Notes: generated by a model not told the origin, from the letters alone. DNA of 64,000 bases from an uncultured Clostridia bacterium (GCA_947593615.1 CANQDR010000002.1:30503-94502), one strand, 5' to 3'; positions 9,652 to 18,474 are shown, numbered from the stretch's first letter. Numbers and translations are program-made.

Positions 9652-10224
9652 TTATTTATCCGCTCTTTTAATTTTTATAAAATCATCGAATTGTTTGCGC
9701 ACTTCAATTTCTAACGGGTGCAAGTACCACGCATTACGAGCTTCAAGGTCGCGCATACGCTGCTCTCTATAGCTTGCCGATTCGAGCGATATGTTGCAAA
9801 GATTGGCGATGTCACGAGCGGTAAATGCTTTTAACTCGTGTAATACGCACGCAGGAGCTAACAAATCTCTTGCAAATACATTAGCTTCACTTTCGTTATC
9901 CTCTCGCATGGCAAATGTTTTGTATTCAGGTGTATTAATTAATAAATGACCTAAAAAGATATGTCCGAGTTCGTGAGCGATTGTAAAGCGGCAGCGGCGA
10001 GAATTATCGCTGTCCCTGTAAATAATATTGAACACCTTATTTTTAAATATTGTCATACCGCTGTCTTTTTCTTTTAAAATATTTATCTGACTATTTTTAT
10101 AAAGTTTGACATTATCTGATTGAGCTATAATTTGCGTAACTATTACGGGTAATTTATTTATTTTATAATCTAATATGCATTGCCAAGATGCGTTACGGGC
10201 ATTTTTATATTTTCCGTAATCCAA
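9652..10224 (-). CDS. ImmA/IrrE family metallo-endopeptidase
   Basis: HELGHIFLGH zinc-protease motif; adjacent to repressor gene. Confidence 0.9.
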   Translation of the reverse strand: MDYGKYKNARNASWQCILDYKINKLPVIVTQIIAQSDNVKLYKNSQINILKEKDSGMTIFKNKVFNIIYRDSDNSRRCRFTIAHELGHIFLGHLLINTPEYKTFAMREDNESEANVFARDLLAPACVLHELKAFTARDIANLCNISLESASYREQRMRDLEARNAWYLHPLEIEVRKQFDDFIKIKRADK

Positions 10225-10274
10225 TTTCTATCACCTCATAGGATATTTTATCCTACGGGGTGATTTTTTATTTA

Positions 10275-10733
10275 TTACAAATCAACTTCATCTTCTACTG
10301 ATTTAGTATTTTCAAGCAGTTCAAGTTTTTCTTTAGATATATACATAATTTCTACAGGTCTGTTTGATTCGCTCCTTGCTGCCACAGGAACAGCAACCAT
10401 TTCATCGTCACTAACACCAAGCAATTTATCGACCGCTGGTTGCATTTCTGGTTTTGCTCGATATTCCGATATAACTCTGCGTTCATGTGAAGTCATTTTT
10501 TCAATATTATCAACCATAGTTTTTATTTCACCATTAACTAAAGCATTAATATCAATTGATAATACATTACATATTCTTGTGATATTTTGAATCGATGTAC
10601 CCCATATTCCCCTACTAAAAATGCCTTTAACGGTAGTGTATGGTAAATTAGCTATTTTAGCAAATTGCATTATACTCTTATATTTACTTAATATATATCT
10701 TTCTAACTTTTGTTCAATTGACAAAATTACCAC
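10275..10733 (-). CDS. XRE/CI-like phage repressor
   Basis: HTH-like N-terminus (SIMQFAKIANLPYTTVKGIFSRGIWGTSIQNITRICNVLSIDINALV); divergent from cro-like gene. Confidence 0.88.
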   Translation of the reverse strand: MVILSIEQKLERYILSKYKSIMQFAKIANLPYTTVKGIFSRGIWGTSIQNITRICNVLSIDINALVNGEIKTMVDNIEKMTSHERRVISEYRAKPEMQPAVDKLLGVSDDEMVAVPVAARSESNRPVEIMYISKEKLELLENTKSVEDEVDL

Positions 10734-10747
10734 CTCAATACAAATAA

Positions 10748-10776
10748 AGTATATTACAAAATTTTGTAGATGTCAA
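10748..10776 (-). promoter_or_regulatory. Repressor promoter with operator dyad in spacer
   Basis: Minus strand TTGACA-17-TATACT; palindrome TACAAAATTTTGTA at 10755-10768 in the spacer. Confidence 0.7.
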
Positions 10777-10819
10777 TATATAATTTACCTTTTTTAGTAA
10801 AATATTTTTAAAAAACTAT

Positions 10820-10848
10820 TGACAATCTACCTAATAAGGTATAATATA
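10820..10848 (+). promoter_or_regulatory. Early promoter with operator dyad in spacer
   Basis: TTGACA-17-TAATAT; TACCTAATAAGGTA at 10829-10842 in the spacer. Confidence 0.7.
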
Positions 10849-10895
10849 ATAGCGAAGCCTACCTTTTAAGGTAATAATTTTAAGGAGATGATTAA

Positions 10896-11141
10896 ATGTT
10901 ATATCCAAATTTAGCGAAGGCAATGAAAGAAGAAGATGTAACGAAGACCGATTTAGCAAATCTTCTTCAAGTACACTTTAATACCATTACAGCAAAATTA
11001 GAGGGAGAAACGACATCACAAAAAACCAACTATCAAATTGGATTTACTCTTATTGAGGCTGTAATGATAAAAAATATTTTTTTTAAAAAATATGACCTAA
11101 ATTGGTTATTTGCTTTTAAAACACAAACAAAATCCGCCTAA
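10896..11141 (+). CDS. Cro-like HTH protein
   Basis: MLYPNLAKAMKEEDVTKTDLANLLQVHFNTITAKLEGE HTH pattern. Confidence 0.8.
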   Translation: MLYPNLAKAMKEEDVTKTDLANLLQVHFNTITAKLEGETTSQKTNYQIGFTLIEAVMIKNIFFKKYDLNWLFAFKTQTKSA

Positions 11142-11195
11142 CCACACACCAAGGAGTAAAAAGCTCCACAAACCTAAACTCAGGAGGTGATACTG

Positions 11196-11411
11196 GTGAC
11201 AAAACGAAAAATAATCACAAACTGGGACAATGTCCCTTTATACATGGACTTGCCATGTGTTGCTGTGCTACTTGGCTATTCTGTAGAATGGATAAAAAAG
11301 AAAGCACAATCAGGCGAACTGCCTGCCGCTAAGTTATTCGGAGAATGGCGAATTTCTAAAGATGATTTAAAAAGCTATTTCGAATCAAAAAAGCAAGATA
11401 AATCTTTATAA
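11196..11411 (+). CDS. Helix-turn-helix (MerR/excisionase-like) DNA-binding protein
   Basis: DLPCVAVLLGYSVEWIKKKAQSGELPAAKLFGEWRISKDDLKSYFESKK; GTG start 11196 fits SD AGGAGGTGA. Confidence 0.75.
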   Translation: MTKRKIITNWDNVPLYMDLPCVAVLLGYSVEWIKKKAQSGELPAAKLFGEWRISKDDLKSYFESKKQDKSL

Positions 11412-11425
11412 AGAGGTGAAAATAA

Positions 11426-11662
11426 GTGAATGCCCGTCAAATAAAAAAAGCATTTTTAGACTTGTCTCCAGTTGTATGCTGTTTGCCTAACGAAAAACCA
11501 ATTAATTGCAGTTACATAAAAGAGGTCATATATTCGCACCATCCGCGCAGCGGCAAGATTATGGTTTCGTGCGTTTTACAAGATGCAAACTGTCCGCACT
11601 CTATAATCAGGGCAAAGGGAAGACATATTCACGCAAAGGAGGAACAAAGTGAAACATATTAA
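11426..11662 (+). CDS. Hypothetical phage protein
   Basis: 78 aa ORF in operon with SD; overlaps next gene. Confidence 0.5.
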   Translation: MNARQIKKAFLDLSPVVCCLPNEKPINCSYIKEVIYSHHPRSGKIMVSCVLQDANCPHSIIRAKGRHIHAKEEQSETY

Positions 11663-11933
11663 AAATGTTGAGATAAGATTATCAGACACAAAGGCGTATT
11701 TGTATTTTGCCGGAGCGATTATAAAAATGCTTAGTCTGCTAAAAAGTGTTGTAAAAGCAATTTTAAGACACCTTATCGAAATATTTATGGTAATAGCCAT
11801 AATAGGCGAATATGCAGTAGCTCAAGCGTTTGGAGACGGAGCAATCAATTTTGTAGCCGCAATGATATTTATTGTTATTCTGGGCGTGTTTGCAATTACG
11901 CTCATACAAATTAAGATTTATAAAGACAAATAA
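11649..11933 (+). CDS. Small membrane protein
   Basis: GTG start after GGAGG; two hydrophobic segments. Confidence 0.5.
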   Translation: MKHIKNVEIRLSDTKAYLYFAGAIIKMLSLLKSVVKAILRHLIEIFMVIAIIGEYAVAQAFGDGAINFVAAMIFIVILGVFAITLIQIKIYKDK

Positions 11934-11936
11934 TAA

Positions 11937-11966
11937 GGCGCATAGGAACGGGAATTCCTACACGCC
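11937..11966 (+). other. Hairpin in the leader of the Csf-like operon
   Basis: GGCG-CA-TAGGAA-CGGGAA-TTCCTA-CA-CGCC symmetrical stem-loop, no T-tract. Confidence 0.45.
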
Positions 11967-12022
11967 AAAAGAAAATATCTATATATGGTGACCGAAATAT
12001 CAGTTAAGGGGGTGTAAAACAG

Positions 12023-12988
12023 ATGGATGAACACTTAAAAAATGGAAGATTTTTTATTGCAAAACAATGTAAAGGTAATGAAATATGTGCGTGTTGTGGT
12101 GAGCAAAGAGCTGAAAAGCCACTCGCAAAAGTGTTAAAAAATACTTTTACGGAAATAAATCAACTCGTAAAAGCGCCAAGCGATTTTATTTGTGAAAGTT
12201 GCGAAAAGATTTATCTTTCAAGCGATATGAGATTTAAGTGCATATATTCAGCAACAATGCATTCATATGAAGTAATACAACGCACTGATGTCATAGAAAA
12301 AATATGCAACCCACAAAAGCAATGGGTCTTATCCGTACCCTATAGCTTTAAAAAACATCACTGGCTATATGCAGGGCTGTCAGATGAACATCACGCCTAT
12401 ATAGGTACAGATGACAGAACAGTTTATTTCAGTTATGACAAGCATAATATATCATACATTGTTGAGCAGATACAAGATTTAGTTACATACGGTGTTCCAA
12501 GGGCGGAAATTATCAGTGGAAATTACTCGGTTTTTTCTCTTGATAAATATAGATTTATACCGATTTACGAGGAACACATACAGCCATTAAGGAGTTGTGG
12601 ACTGGTTGAATTAATTGTTAAATTCACACCAGCGCTAAAAGAAAAATTAGTTTATAAAAGTGAGGTTGAAAATCCAATGCTAACGCAATCCGAATTTGAC
12701 GCCGTAAATTTTCTTTCGTCTATAGCATCAAATTCGCAATACAGAATAGAAAACGGCATACAATTCTGGCAAGGCTTTTTTGAGAGAAGAGTTAACAGAT
12801 TTAAAAATTTCGAAGCAACAATATTTGCTTCTAAGTTATCCGAATCTGTAGGTGCATCACAAGGCATATATATAGACATGCTTACTCAAAAAAGCAACGA
12901 AGAATTGGAATCGATGATGAAAGAAATTCGCGAAAAAACTCATATCTTAATTTCAATAGTTTATAGCGAACGAAACAAAAATAAATAA
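12023..12988 (+). CDS. Csf1-like (type IV CRISPR-Cas) zinc-finger protein with helical C-terminal extension
   Basis: 321 aa; N-terminal CACC...CESC zinc-binding pairs; first gene of csf2/csf3/cysH-like operon. Confidence 0.65.
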   Translation: MDEHLKNGRFFIAKQCKGNEICACCGEQRAEKPLAKVLKNTFTEINQLVKAPSDFICESCEKIYLSSDMRFKCIYSATMHSYEVIQRTDVIEKICNPQKQWVLSVPYSFKKHHWLYAGLSDEHHAYIGTDDRTVYFSYDKHNISYIVEQIQDLVTYGVPRAEIISGNYSVFSLDKYRFIPIYEEHIQPLRSCGLVELIVKFTPALKEKLVYKSEVENPMLTQSEFDAVNFLSSIASNSQYRIENGIQFWQGFFERRVNRFKNFEATIFASKLSESVGASQGIYIDMLTQKSNEELESMMKEIREKTHILISIVYSERNKNK

Positions 12989-12999
12989 GGAGTATAACA

Positions 13000-13782
13000 A
13001 TGAAAATTAAATTAACAGCATTATCACCAATAGCCCACGGTTCATTTTCAGAAGGAGTCGATACAGGCAATATTTCAGAATTTCGTAAAATACCAATAAA
13101 TAATAATGGCACTATTTTTGAAATTCCGGCTATAAGCGGTAACGCTTTCAGAGGAGTAATAAGACGATTATTAACTCGTGAATTTTTCACCGTTAATAAT
13201 ATTGATAAAGTAATTGAACCAAAAATACACGATAAATTATACGCCATTATGGCTAATGGCGGAGCTCTTGGAAAAGACCTGCTCACAAGCTTAAATCCAT
13301 TATTTATTCAAGAAATACGGAAACAACTGCCGATATTATCATTACTTGGTTCTGCTTGTTATAAATTTATGATAAACGGGATGTGTAGTGTAGGTTTCTT
13401 GGTTTTAGATTGTCAAGAATTAGGTACAGGGGAATTTGACAGTCAAACATTGCTAACCGAGATTGGGGAAACCCGTCACGTTGATAAATCTATTATTAAT
13501 GTTGAAAAATTGGATATTAAACCCATGCCATACCTAACCGAAGCAGTTATACAGGGGGCAACATTTTCTGGAGAGATTATTTTTGCTCCCCAAGCGACAG
13601 AAATTGAAAAAGCCGCAATGTGTCACGGAATTAAATTAATAAATCATATAGGAGGTAAAGTTGCAAGAGGTTATGGCCGTGTAGAAATTAAATCTGATGA
13701 AGATATAGATGATACAGAATATGTAAAAAACATTAAATCTTGCGATATGGATTTTATCCGGGATTTTATTAAGGGGATTTAA
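13000..13782 (+). CDS. Csf2-like (Cas7-type RAMP) protein
   Basis: KLTALSPIAHGSFSEGVDTGNISEFRKIPI...IPAISGNAFRGVIRRLL and C-terminal glycine-rich HIGGKVARGYGRVEI typical of RAMP/Cas7 proteins. Confidence 0.75.
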   Translation: MKIKLTALSPIAHGSFSEGVDTGNISEFRKIPINNNGTIFEIPAISGNAFRGVIRRLLTREFFTVNNIDKVIEPKIHDKLYAIMANGGALGKDLLTSLNPLFIQEIRKQLPILSLLGSACYKFMINGMCSVGFLVLDCQELGTGEFDSQTLLTEIGETRHVDKSIINVEKLDIKPMPYLTEAVIQGATFSGEIIFAPQATEIEKAAMCHGIKLINHIGGKVARGYGRVEIKSDEDIDDTEYVKNIKSCDMDFIRDFIKGI

Positions 13783-13785
13783 ACA

Positions 13786-14475
13786 ATGGTTTTTGAATTG
13801 ACGTTTAAAATACTTACCCCAATCATTACAACAACTGATATTCATTTAGATGCCGTTTTTTCTGCAATATCTCCATCAGGCCACAACAAAGATTATGTCA
13901 TAACAAGGCATACGCCCTCTCGTTCGATTAAACAACTCAACATACCAATAGATTGCGCTAAAATAAATAACAGATTTATTTTCTGTTGTTCAGTTGCAAA
14001 TTTTCATAATGCAGAAACAATATGTGATACAGCGTGCAAACGAAAAAGCGGAGAGGACGTGCTTTATTATCACAAAAATATAACGCGTAAAACAGGCATT
14101 GAAAAAGACTCAATGATTAAATTATATGGAGTTTCTTGTGATTGCGTTTCTTTTTTACTCTCATCTTCAAATAAATCATCAGTTATTCGTTATGCAAAAA
14201 GAGTAAATAGTATCGGCGGAATGAGAAAGCAAGGTTATGGGCAAGTGACTGATTTTAAATTAACAGAACGACCTGATTTGAGCTGGAAAGATTGCATAGT
14301 TTCAAACGGAAAAGCAATCAGAAATATACCATCTATTTTTATTGATGGCCCATGCCATTCAAAATCACGTTGTTTATGCCCATATTTTCTGCTTGACGGT
14401 AAAGAGCCCTGTGCCACAGTAGGTGATTTTGTCAAGATTAAAGATGATGTTTTCCTCAGTCCGTTTAAGAGATAG
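13786..14475 (+). CDS. Csf3-like (Cas5-type RAMP) protein
   Basis: 229 aa; N-terminal MVFELTFKILTPIITTTDIHLDAVFS and glycine-rich SIGGMRKQGYGQVTDF; 3 bp after csf2-like gene. Confidence 0.7.
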   Translation: MVFELTFKILTPIITTTDIHLDAVFSAISPSGHNKDYVITRHTPSRSIKQLNIPIDCAKINNRFIFCCSVANFHNAETICDTACKRKSGEDVLYYHKNITRKTGIEKDSMIKLYGVSCDCVSFLLSSSNKSSVIRYAKRVNSIGGMRKQGYGQVTDFKLTERPDLSWKDCIVSNGKAIRNIPSIFIDGPCHSKSRCLCPYFLLDGKEPCATVGDFVKIKDDVFLSPFKR

Positions 14476-14486
14476 GAGAAATCAAA

Positions 14487-15254
14487 ATGTATTTATCTGA
14501 TATTAAAAGTCAACATTTTAAGTTATCTGATGTATTTAAAATTTCATCTACACTTGAATTTAAAAGAAAGTTTGATGATGCGTTAAAAGTTATTGAACAT
14601 TTTTTTACTTTATGTAATAATCCTGCTGTTTCATGTGGTGGCGGTAAGGATGGCACAGCGGTTTTAATCTTGGCTCAATATATTAAACCCGATATAAAGG
14701 TCATATGTGCAGACCCTCCAAATCCCATAGACGGGAGAGATGAACATCTAAATAACCTTTTTAATAATACAAAATGCAAAATATATAGATGCGAATACAA
14801 CTGGGACGTAGAATCTGTGCTTAAAGGAGACTTGATATATCCAGATGGATTTAAAATGAAAGTTTTGCAACAAAAACAAAAAGAACTTAACGTTGATGGA
14901 ATTATCTGGGGTTGCAGAAACTCTGAATCAAGAAGCAGAACAATTAATTTTGCGAAAAACGGATACATTTATCAAGTAAAAGACGGAACCTATAGATGCC
15001 AGCCAATTGCTAAATGGTCACCCGAAGAAGTTTTGGCTTTAGCATTTGCAACTGGCTATCCAATTAACCCAATATATGAAAAAATCGAAGGAATATACAA
15101 TCTTGACCATATTCATGATGGTACTTGGTGGCCGCATGGAGATGATTGCTCAAAAAAATATTGGATAAAAAAATATTATCCTCAACATTTAGATAATTAT
15201 GAAAAGGCAGAGAAATTAACCAAAAGCTATAATTATAAAAGCTGTATTTGGTAA
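14487..15254 (+). CDS. CysH/PAPS-reductase-like protein of the Csf operon, altered PP-loop
   Basis: 255 aa; CGGGKDGTAVLILAQYIKPDIKVICADPP; WGCRNSESRSR; aligns with the second PAPS-family protein of the prophage. Confidence 0.75.
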   Translation: MYLSDIKSQHFKLSDVFKISSTLEFKRKFDDALKVIEHFFTLCNNPAVSCGGGKDGTAVLILAQYIKPDIKVICADPPNPIDGRDEHLNNLFNNTKCKIYRCEYNWDVESVLKGDLIYPDGFKMKVLQQKQKELNVDGIIWGCRNSESRSRTINFAKNGYIYQVKDGTYRCQPIAKWSPEEVLALAFATGYPINPIYEKIEGIYNLDHIHDGTWWPHGDDCSKKYWIKKYYPQHLDNYEKAEKLTKSYNYKSCIW

Positions 15255-15337
15255 GCGTGTAAACATATACTCTCGTAAAAATTAAAATTTTTAAAGATGG
15301 AGATTAAAAATAGTGTTTTAAAAACAAATTTTAATGC

Positions 15338-15373
15338 AAAAAAGCCGCTACGAAGAGGACACTTCGTAACGGC
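15338..15373 (-). terminator. Minus-strand intrinsic terminator
   Basis: GCCGTTACGAAG/CTTCGTAGCGGC stem with T6 on the minus strand. Confidence 0.6.
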
Positions 15374-15444
15374 GAAAGATAAAGTATAACTAAAATACTC
15401 TATTTATATTATATCGAATTTTAAAGAAAAATCAAGGTGATTAA

Positions 15445-16008
15445 ATGAAATTTAAGAAATTCGCTGCACTTACAAAGAAAGTCGGCAGATGTGAAATTAT
15501 CAATCTTCAAAAAGAAAATCTTCAGTTTCTAAATAATGGATATGTTTATTATCCGATGCACGATTTGCAGCCCATTGATAACGAGACGCTATATGCTTTG
15601 ATTGATGTTGAAAAAGAAAAAAGAGATAATTTCAGCATAGCACATATTACTGAAAAAGACTTAATAAATGTTTCTGATACAGACGAATCAGAAGAACCAT
15701 TGTTAAGAGCACGCCTATCAATAAAATTTGAAGAAAGCAGCGATATTGTACAACCTGTATTTACAAAATACGGTCTATTTTATTATTGTCCTAATTGGCT
15801 GGCACCATTTGATGGTGAATCCTATGAATTATTTTTGCGATATTGCGGCAATGACGATGGCGGATTCCCATATATAGCAGTAAAAACAGGAATGTTTGTT
15901 CTCGGATTTGTTGCACTGCAAAATTTAAACACGCACATGAATATGTTTGCAGTAAACGGCAAAGAGGACTTACAAACGCTTTGTTCAATGATTGAGATAA
16001 CAAAATAA
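15445..16008 (+). CDS. Hypothetical phage protein
   Basis: 187 aa ORF with SD AAGGTGA. Confidence 0.6.
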   Translation: MKFKKFAALTKKVGRCEIINLQKENLQFLNNGYVYYPMHDLQPIDNETLYALIDVEKEKRDNFSIAHITEKDLINVSDTDESEEPLLRARLSIKFEESSDIVQPVFTKYGLFYYCPNWLAPFDGESYELFLRYCGNDDGGFPYIAVKTGMFVLGFVALQNLNTHMNMFAVNGKEDLQTLCSMIEITK

Positions 16009-16370
16009 TGGTACATCACGAAGCAGACGAGCAAATCAAACTTTTCAATTGGGTTGCTTTTATGAGATGCAAATACCCGGCATTGGACTTACTCTATCAC
16101 ATTCCTAACGGTGGCAGTCGAAATGTAAAAGAAGCTGCCAATTTAAAGCGTCAGGGTGTTCGTGCAGGCGTACCCGACCTTTGTTTGCCTGTTCCAAACG
16201 GAAAATATCATGGCTTATATATTGAATTAAAGTACGGCAAAAATAAACCTACCGACAAACAAAAAATCTGGATTACAAAACTCAGAGAGCAGGGATATGC
16301 AGCAGAAGTTTGCTATGGCTGGATTGAAGCATCTGAAACGCTTTGTACATATTTAAAAATCAAAGTGTAG
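16008..16370 (+). CDS. VRR-NUC domain nuclease
   Basis: HHEADEQIKLFNW, HIPNGGSRN, GVPDLCLPVPNGKYHGLYIELKYGKNKPTDKQKIW. Confidence 0.9.
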   Translation: MVHHEADEQIKLFNWVAFMRCKYPALDLLYHIPNGGSRNVKEAANLKRQGVRAGVPDLCLPVPNGKYHGLYIELKYGKNKPTDKQKIWITKLREQGYAAEVCYGWIEASETLCTYLKIKV

Positions 16371-16382
16371 GAGGAAACCTAA

Positions 16383-16760
16383 ATGAGAGAAATATCACGA
16401 GAAATATTATTCAGAGGAAAATTAATTGCAAGTGGTGAATGGGCTTACGGAAATTTAGTTATTAAAACTAATGGTGTGTCAATTATAACCCCAGACGATA
16501 CACCGCTTGGAAAATACGGACAAGTCTTTCCCGAAACAGTCGGACAGTACACCTGCTTGACCGATAAGAATGGCAATAAGATTTTTGAGGGAGATATACT
16601 TAAAACTTCTATCAGTTGCATTTTTTCTGTCGAGTGGGAAAAAGAAGGTAGATTTCTGGGATTTACAAGTGAAAGAAAAATAGTGTATGTCAATCGTGAA
16701 CCAAAAGCTGAGGTAATCGGCAACATAAACGATAATCCCGAATTATTGGAGGAAAGCTAA
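16383..16760 (+). CDS. YopX family protein
   Basis: REILFRGK...VGQYTCLTDKNGNKIFEGDIL. Confidence 0.88.
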   Translation: MREISREILFRGKLIASGEWAYGNLVIKTNGVSIITPDDTPLGKYGQVFPETVGQYTCLTDKNGNKIFEGDILKTSISCIFSVEWEKEGRFLGFTSERKIVYVNREPKAEVIGNINDNPELLEES

Positions 16761-16761
16761 A

Positions 16762-17028
16762 ATGACAGAGAAGATAAAACCCTGTAAAGTTGATAATTTA
16801 ATAGATACTATAATTAGCCATAACGAGATAGTAGCTATTTGGGAAAATAGGCGCGACGAGAACGGAGAGTACCATTATCTGCTTTGGAGAGGGATGGCAC
16901 ATCAAATCCCCAAAGAATATCTTAATAGGCTTTTTGATAAAATTTTTGGCACTGTTCCAGAAAATATATCAGAAGCCGACACAATAAACATAGCTGTTTT
17001 AACAGGAGGGCAAAAGAATGACTTGTAA
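16762..17028 (+). CDS. Hypothetical phage protein
   Basis: 88 aa, operonic. Confidence 0.5.
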   Translation: MTEKIKPCKVDNLIDTIISHNEIVAIWENRRDENGEYHYLLWRGMAHQIPKEYLNRLFDKIFGTVPENISEADTINIAVLTGGQKNDL

Positions 17029-17377
17029 AGATTGTATTCATTATGAAGTATGTGCTATAGAAGTTGTTATGAATACAGCTATTAACGGAAATTGTAAGTT
17101 TTTCAAAGACAAATCCAAAATAATTGAATTGCCTTGTAAGGTTGGAGATACGATTTATTACATATTTAAAGCTGAAATAGACAGAAATGCTATAAATGGT
17201 TTTATAGTAAGTGAGCCTATAAAAATTACAGAAGTCGGGACAAGAGGCTTTTGGACAAGCGCATTTCCAAATGAACATCCAGATGATATGGATAATTTTG
17301 AGCCGTGGGACAGTATCGGCAAAACCGTATTTCTCACAAAAGAAGAAGCCGAACAGGCGTTAAAAAAAGAGGAATAA
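17018..17377 (+). CDS. Hypothetical phage protein (Cys-containing N-terminus)
   Basis: 119 aa; CKDCIHYEVC. Confidence 0.55.
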   Translation: MTCKDCIHYEVCAIEVVMNTAINGNCKFFKDKSKIIELPCKVGDTIYYIFKAEIDRNAINGFIVSEPIKITEVGTRGFWTSAFPNEHPDDMDNFEPWDSIGKTVFLTKEEAEQALKKEE

Positions 17378-17378
17378 A

Positions 17379-18302
17379 ATGGATACTGCAAAAGAAAAAC
17401 GTGCTATAGACTATTTAAAAAACTTTCAACCGCAGACCGAACCGTATTACCTGTGTTATAGCGGTGGCAAAGATAGCGATACTATTTTAATTCTTGCAAA
17501 ATTGGCAGGAGTTGATTTTGAAGCAGTACATAATTTAACTACGGTCGACGAACCTGCGACCGTTCAGTATGTTAAGTCAAACCCCGATGTATGGATTGAT
17601 ATGCCTAAAAAAACTATGTGGCAGTTAATAGCCGAAAAGGGAATGCCACCGACACGATTAATACGATATTGTTGCAAGGAATTAAAAGAACACGGCGGCA
17701 AAGGGCGTTTAAAAATAACTGGTGTTCGGCGCGCCGAAAGCAACTCACGAAACGCTAACGGTGGTGTTGTAAAAATAATAGGCAAGCCTAAAACAACTCA
17801 GCGCAAAGCCGAGGAAATGGATGTTGATTACAAAATCAATCCAAAAGGCGGATTAGTTTTGAACATGGATAACGATGAAAACAGACGCTTCGTAGAGATA
17901 TGCTATAGGACAACATCAACAATGGTTAATCCAATATTAGATTGGACAGACGCGGATGTGTGGGAATTTTTACATCATTACGGCTGTTGTAGCAATCCTC
18001 TTTATAAAGTTAAAGATTTAGGCAATACATACTGTCCTACGGGCTGTAAACGAATAGGCTGTGCGTGCTGTCCAATGCAGGGCTTCAAAGGAATGAAATC
18101 TGATTTAATCAGGCTACCTAAATACCGCGATAACTATTTAAGAGCATTTAGCAGAATGTTAGAAACTCGTAGAGCAAAAGGGCTTGAAATTTCCGAAAAA
18201 TGGAAAGACGCTCGTTCCGTAATGATGTGGTGGGTAGGCGATGACCCCCTACAGATGTCCCTATTTGGTAAACCTGAATATTTAAGAGGAGCGTGTATGT
18301 AA
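17379..18302 (+). CDS. Phosphoadenosine phosphosulfate reductase family protein
   Basis: PP-loop YSGGKDSDTILILA; Cys cluster CPTGCKRIGCACCP. Confidence 0.88.
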   Translation: MDTAKEKRAIDYLKNFQPQTEPYYLCYSGGKDSDTILILAKLAGVDFEAVHNLTTVDEPATVQYVKSNPDVWIDMPKKTMWQLIAEKGMPPTRLIRYCCKELKEHGGKGRLKITGVRRAESNSRNANGGVVKIIGKPKTTQRKAEEMDVDYKINPKGGLVLNMDNDENRRFVEICYRTTSTMVNPILDWTDADVWEFLHHYGCCSNPLYKVKDLGNTYCPTGCKRIGCACCPMQGFKGMKSDLIRLPKYRDNYLRAFSRMLETRRAKGLEISEKWKDARSVMMWWVGDDPLQMSLFGKPEYLRGACM

Positions 18303-18303
18303 A

Positions 18304-18462
18304 ATGCGAGAAATATTATTCAGAGCAAAAAGACCAAATAAATGTAAATACTTTGCTTTTTGCAATGCTGATATTTTTAGACAGGACGATAATGGCAATT
18401 TTGCAGAGTATAAGCCCCGTCAGATTATAAAACAACCATATCAACAAATGAAATTATTTTAA
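18304..18462 (+). CDS. Small phage protein (52 aa)
   Basis: MREILFRAKRPNKCKYFAFCNADIF...QMKLF*; below ORF-track size cutoff. Confidence 0.45.
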   Translation: MREILFRAKRPNKCKYFAFCNADIFRQDDNGNFAEYKPRQIIKQPYQQMKLF

Positions 18463-18474
18463 AGGAGAACAAAA

